A stretch of 5,767 nucleotides of DNA. It comes from JAEUJT01 sp044225205. Lineage in GTDB: Bacteria > Myxococcota > Myxococcia > Myxococcales > Myxococcaceae. A program made the position numbers and the translations under genes. Each line of letters starts with the position of its first letter. Positions within the stretch are counted from its first letter, which is position 1. The notes beneath the pieces were generated by a model, which was not told the origin of the DNA, made no database searches, and was given only the letters and a program-made list of their open reading frames with translations. The DNA lies in NCBI GenBank assembly GCA_044225205.1, contig JBGAIY010000474.1, positions 1 to 5,767 on the forward strand, given 5' to 3'. Shown here in pieces: positions 5,310 through 5,767 of the stretch.

Positions 5310-5767
5310 TCACTCGTCTTGGTCGTCACCGGCGAGGTCGGCGTCGTCGTCTTCTTCGGGCCCGAGCCCCAGCCGGTCGACCGTCTTCGTCAGCAATTCG
5401 AGGTTGAGCCCGTGCTGCTTGGCCACCTTCTTCAACACCGCGCCGAACTCGTCGGCGCCACCGTCGGCGTCGGTTTCGGCGGCGATCAACTTTTCCAAAT
5501 CACGGCCGAGCGCGGTCTGAAACTTGGCTTCGATGCCCAAGTCTTGCAGGTATCGGGTTCGGCCGAGCAGGTCGAACCGGGCACTCAGGTTCTTGGGAGA
5601 CAGCGCCTCGCGCACCCAGTGCGAACGAACCTCTTCGACTTCGCGCCGCAGGCCGCCCGCGTCGACCAGCTGTTCGAACTCGCTGGGGGTGATTTGCAGA
5701 GTGGTCGCCGCGCGGCCCATTGACCCGCGGGCGTCTGAAATCGAAGCGAGCAGGGTTTCGCGTTCGC
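5310..5767 (-). CDS. Fis-like helix-turn-helix protein, C-terminal part, cut by the right edge
   Basis: The frame ends at TGA 5312-5310 and is open to the right edge: 151 complete codons are visible, so the start lies outside. ATG 5720 is not chosen. It has no Shine-Dalgarno site, and the 15 codons before it (ERETLLASISDARGS) belong to the same fold as what follows (MGRAATTLQITPSEFEQLV). Together they resemble a Fis-type helix-turn-helix: a helix ending in an AR-G turn, then an AA-x-LQI recognition unit. About 100 residues follow that I do not recognise (for example RFDLLGRTRYLQDLGIEAKF), ending in a very acidic tail (GPEEDDDADLAGDDQDE). Fis-type domains bind DNA, often at the end of sigma-54 activators, but here a long extra region follows and no AAA domain is visible. 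A transcription regulator is likely. It is the first visible gene of the operon with the zinc-ribbon and lipoprotein genes. Confidence 0.75.
   Translation of the reverse strand, partial: ERETLLASISDARGSMGRAATTLQITPSEFEQLVDAGGLRREVEEVRSHWVREALSPKNLSARFDLLGRTRYLQDLGIEAKFQTALGRDLEKLIAAETDADGGADEFGAVLKKVAKQHGLNLELLTKTVDRLGLGPEEDDDADLAGDDQDE

Noticed and set aside
5718..5720. ATG at 5720 as the start of the Fis-like gene
   Set aside because: The reading frame and the helix-turn-helix continue upstream to the window edge, and no ribosome site precedes this ATG.

Overview
The window is GC-rich (roughly two thirds G+C by eye) and has strongly G/C-ending codons, GTG starts alongside ATG, and an envelope-heavy gene set: a sensor kinase, a PEGA-domain protein, a kelch lipoprotein and a second lipoprotein. 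These traits fit a myxobacterium-like or other delta-type Gram-negative bacterium. That placement is an inference from style; no marker gene is present.

Layout. (1) 1-770, minus strand: N-terminal part of a membrane sensor histidine kinase with two membrane helices and a HAMP domain, cut by the left edge. (2) 771-864: divergent intergenic region with the only AT-rich, TTAA-containing stretch of the window, the likely promoter zone. (3) 865-2334 and 2331-3989, plus strand: a two-gene operon joined by a GTGA overlap. It encodes an exported PEGA/TPR-like protein with a C-terminal membrane helix, then a lipoprotein with seven kelch motifs. (4) 3990-4215: convergent intergenic gap with a strong small hairpin, a pair of inverted 10-mers and a coding-like minus-strand remnant that may carry a frameshift. 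(5) 4216-5767, minus strand: an operon read right to left, consisting of a Fis-like helix-turn-helix protein (cut by the right edge), an FmdB-type zinc-ribbon protein with a long Ser/Thr/Gly tail, and a small probable lipoprotein with a BamE-like C-terminus. The last two are also joined by a GTGA overlap.

How the genes may work together: the plus-strand pair looks like a cell-envelope module, with a periplasmic/inner-membrane PEGA protein translated together with an outer-membrane kelch propeller. The minus-strand operon joins a probable regulator, a small zinc-ribbon protein and an envelope lipoprotein. No RNA genes, mobile elements or CRISPR arrays were seen.

The most unusual signal is not a gene. 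By hand count the 4-mers GGAT/ATCC are absent from both strands, and GGAC/GTCC occurs once, at a Trp-Asp codon pair where no synonymous choice could avoid it. Codon choice at Ile-Pro (always ATA) fits the same constraint. This suggests DNA-level avoidance of GGAY/RTCC.
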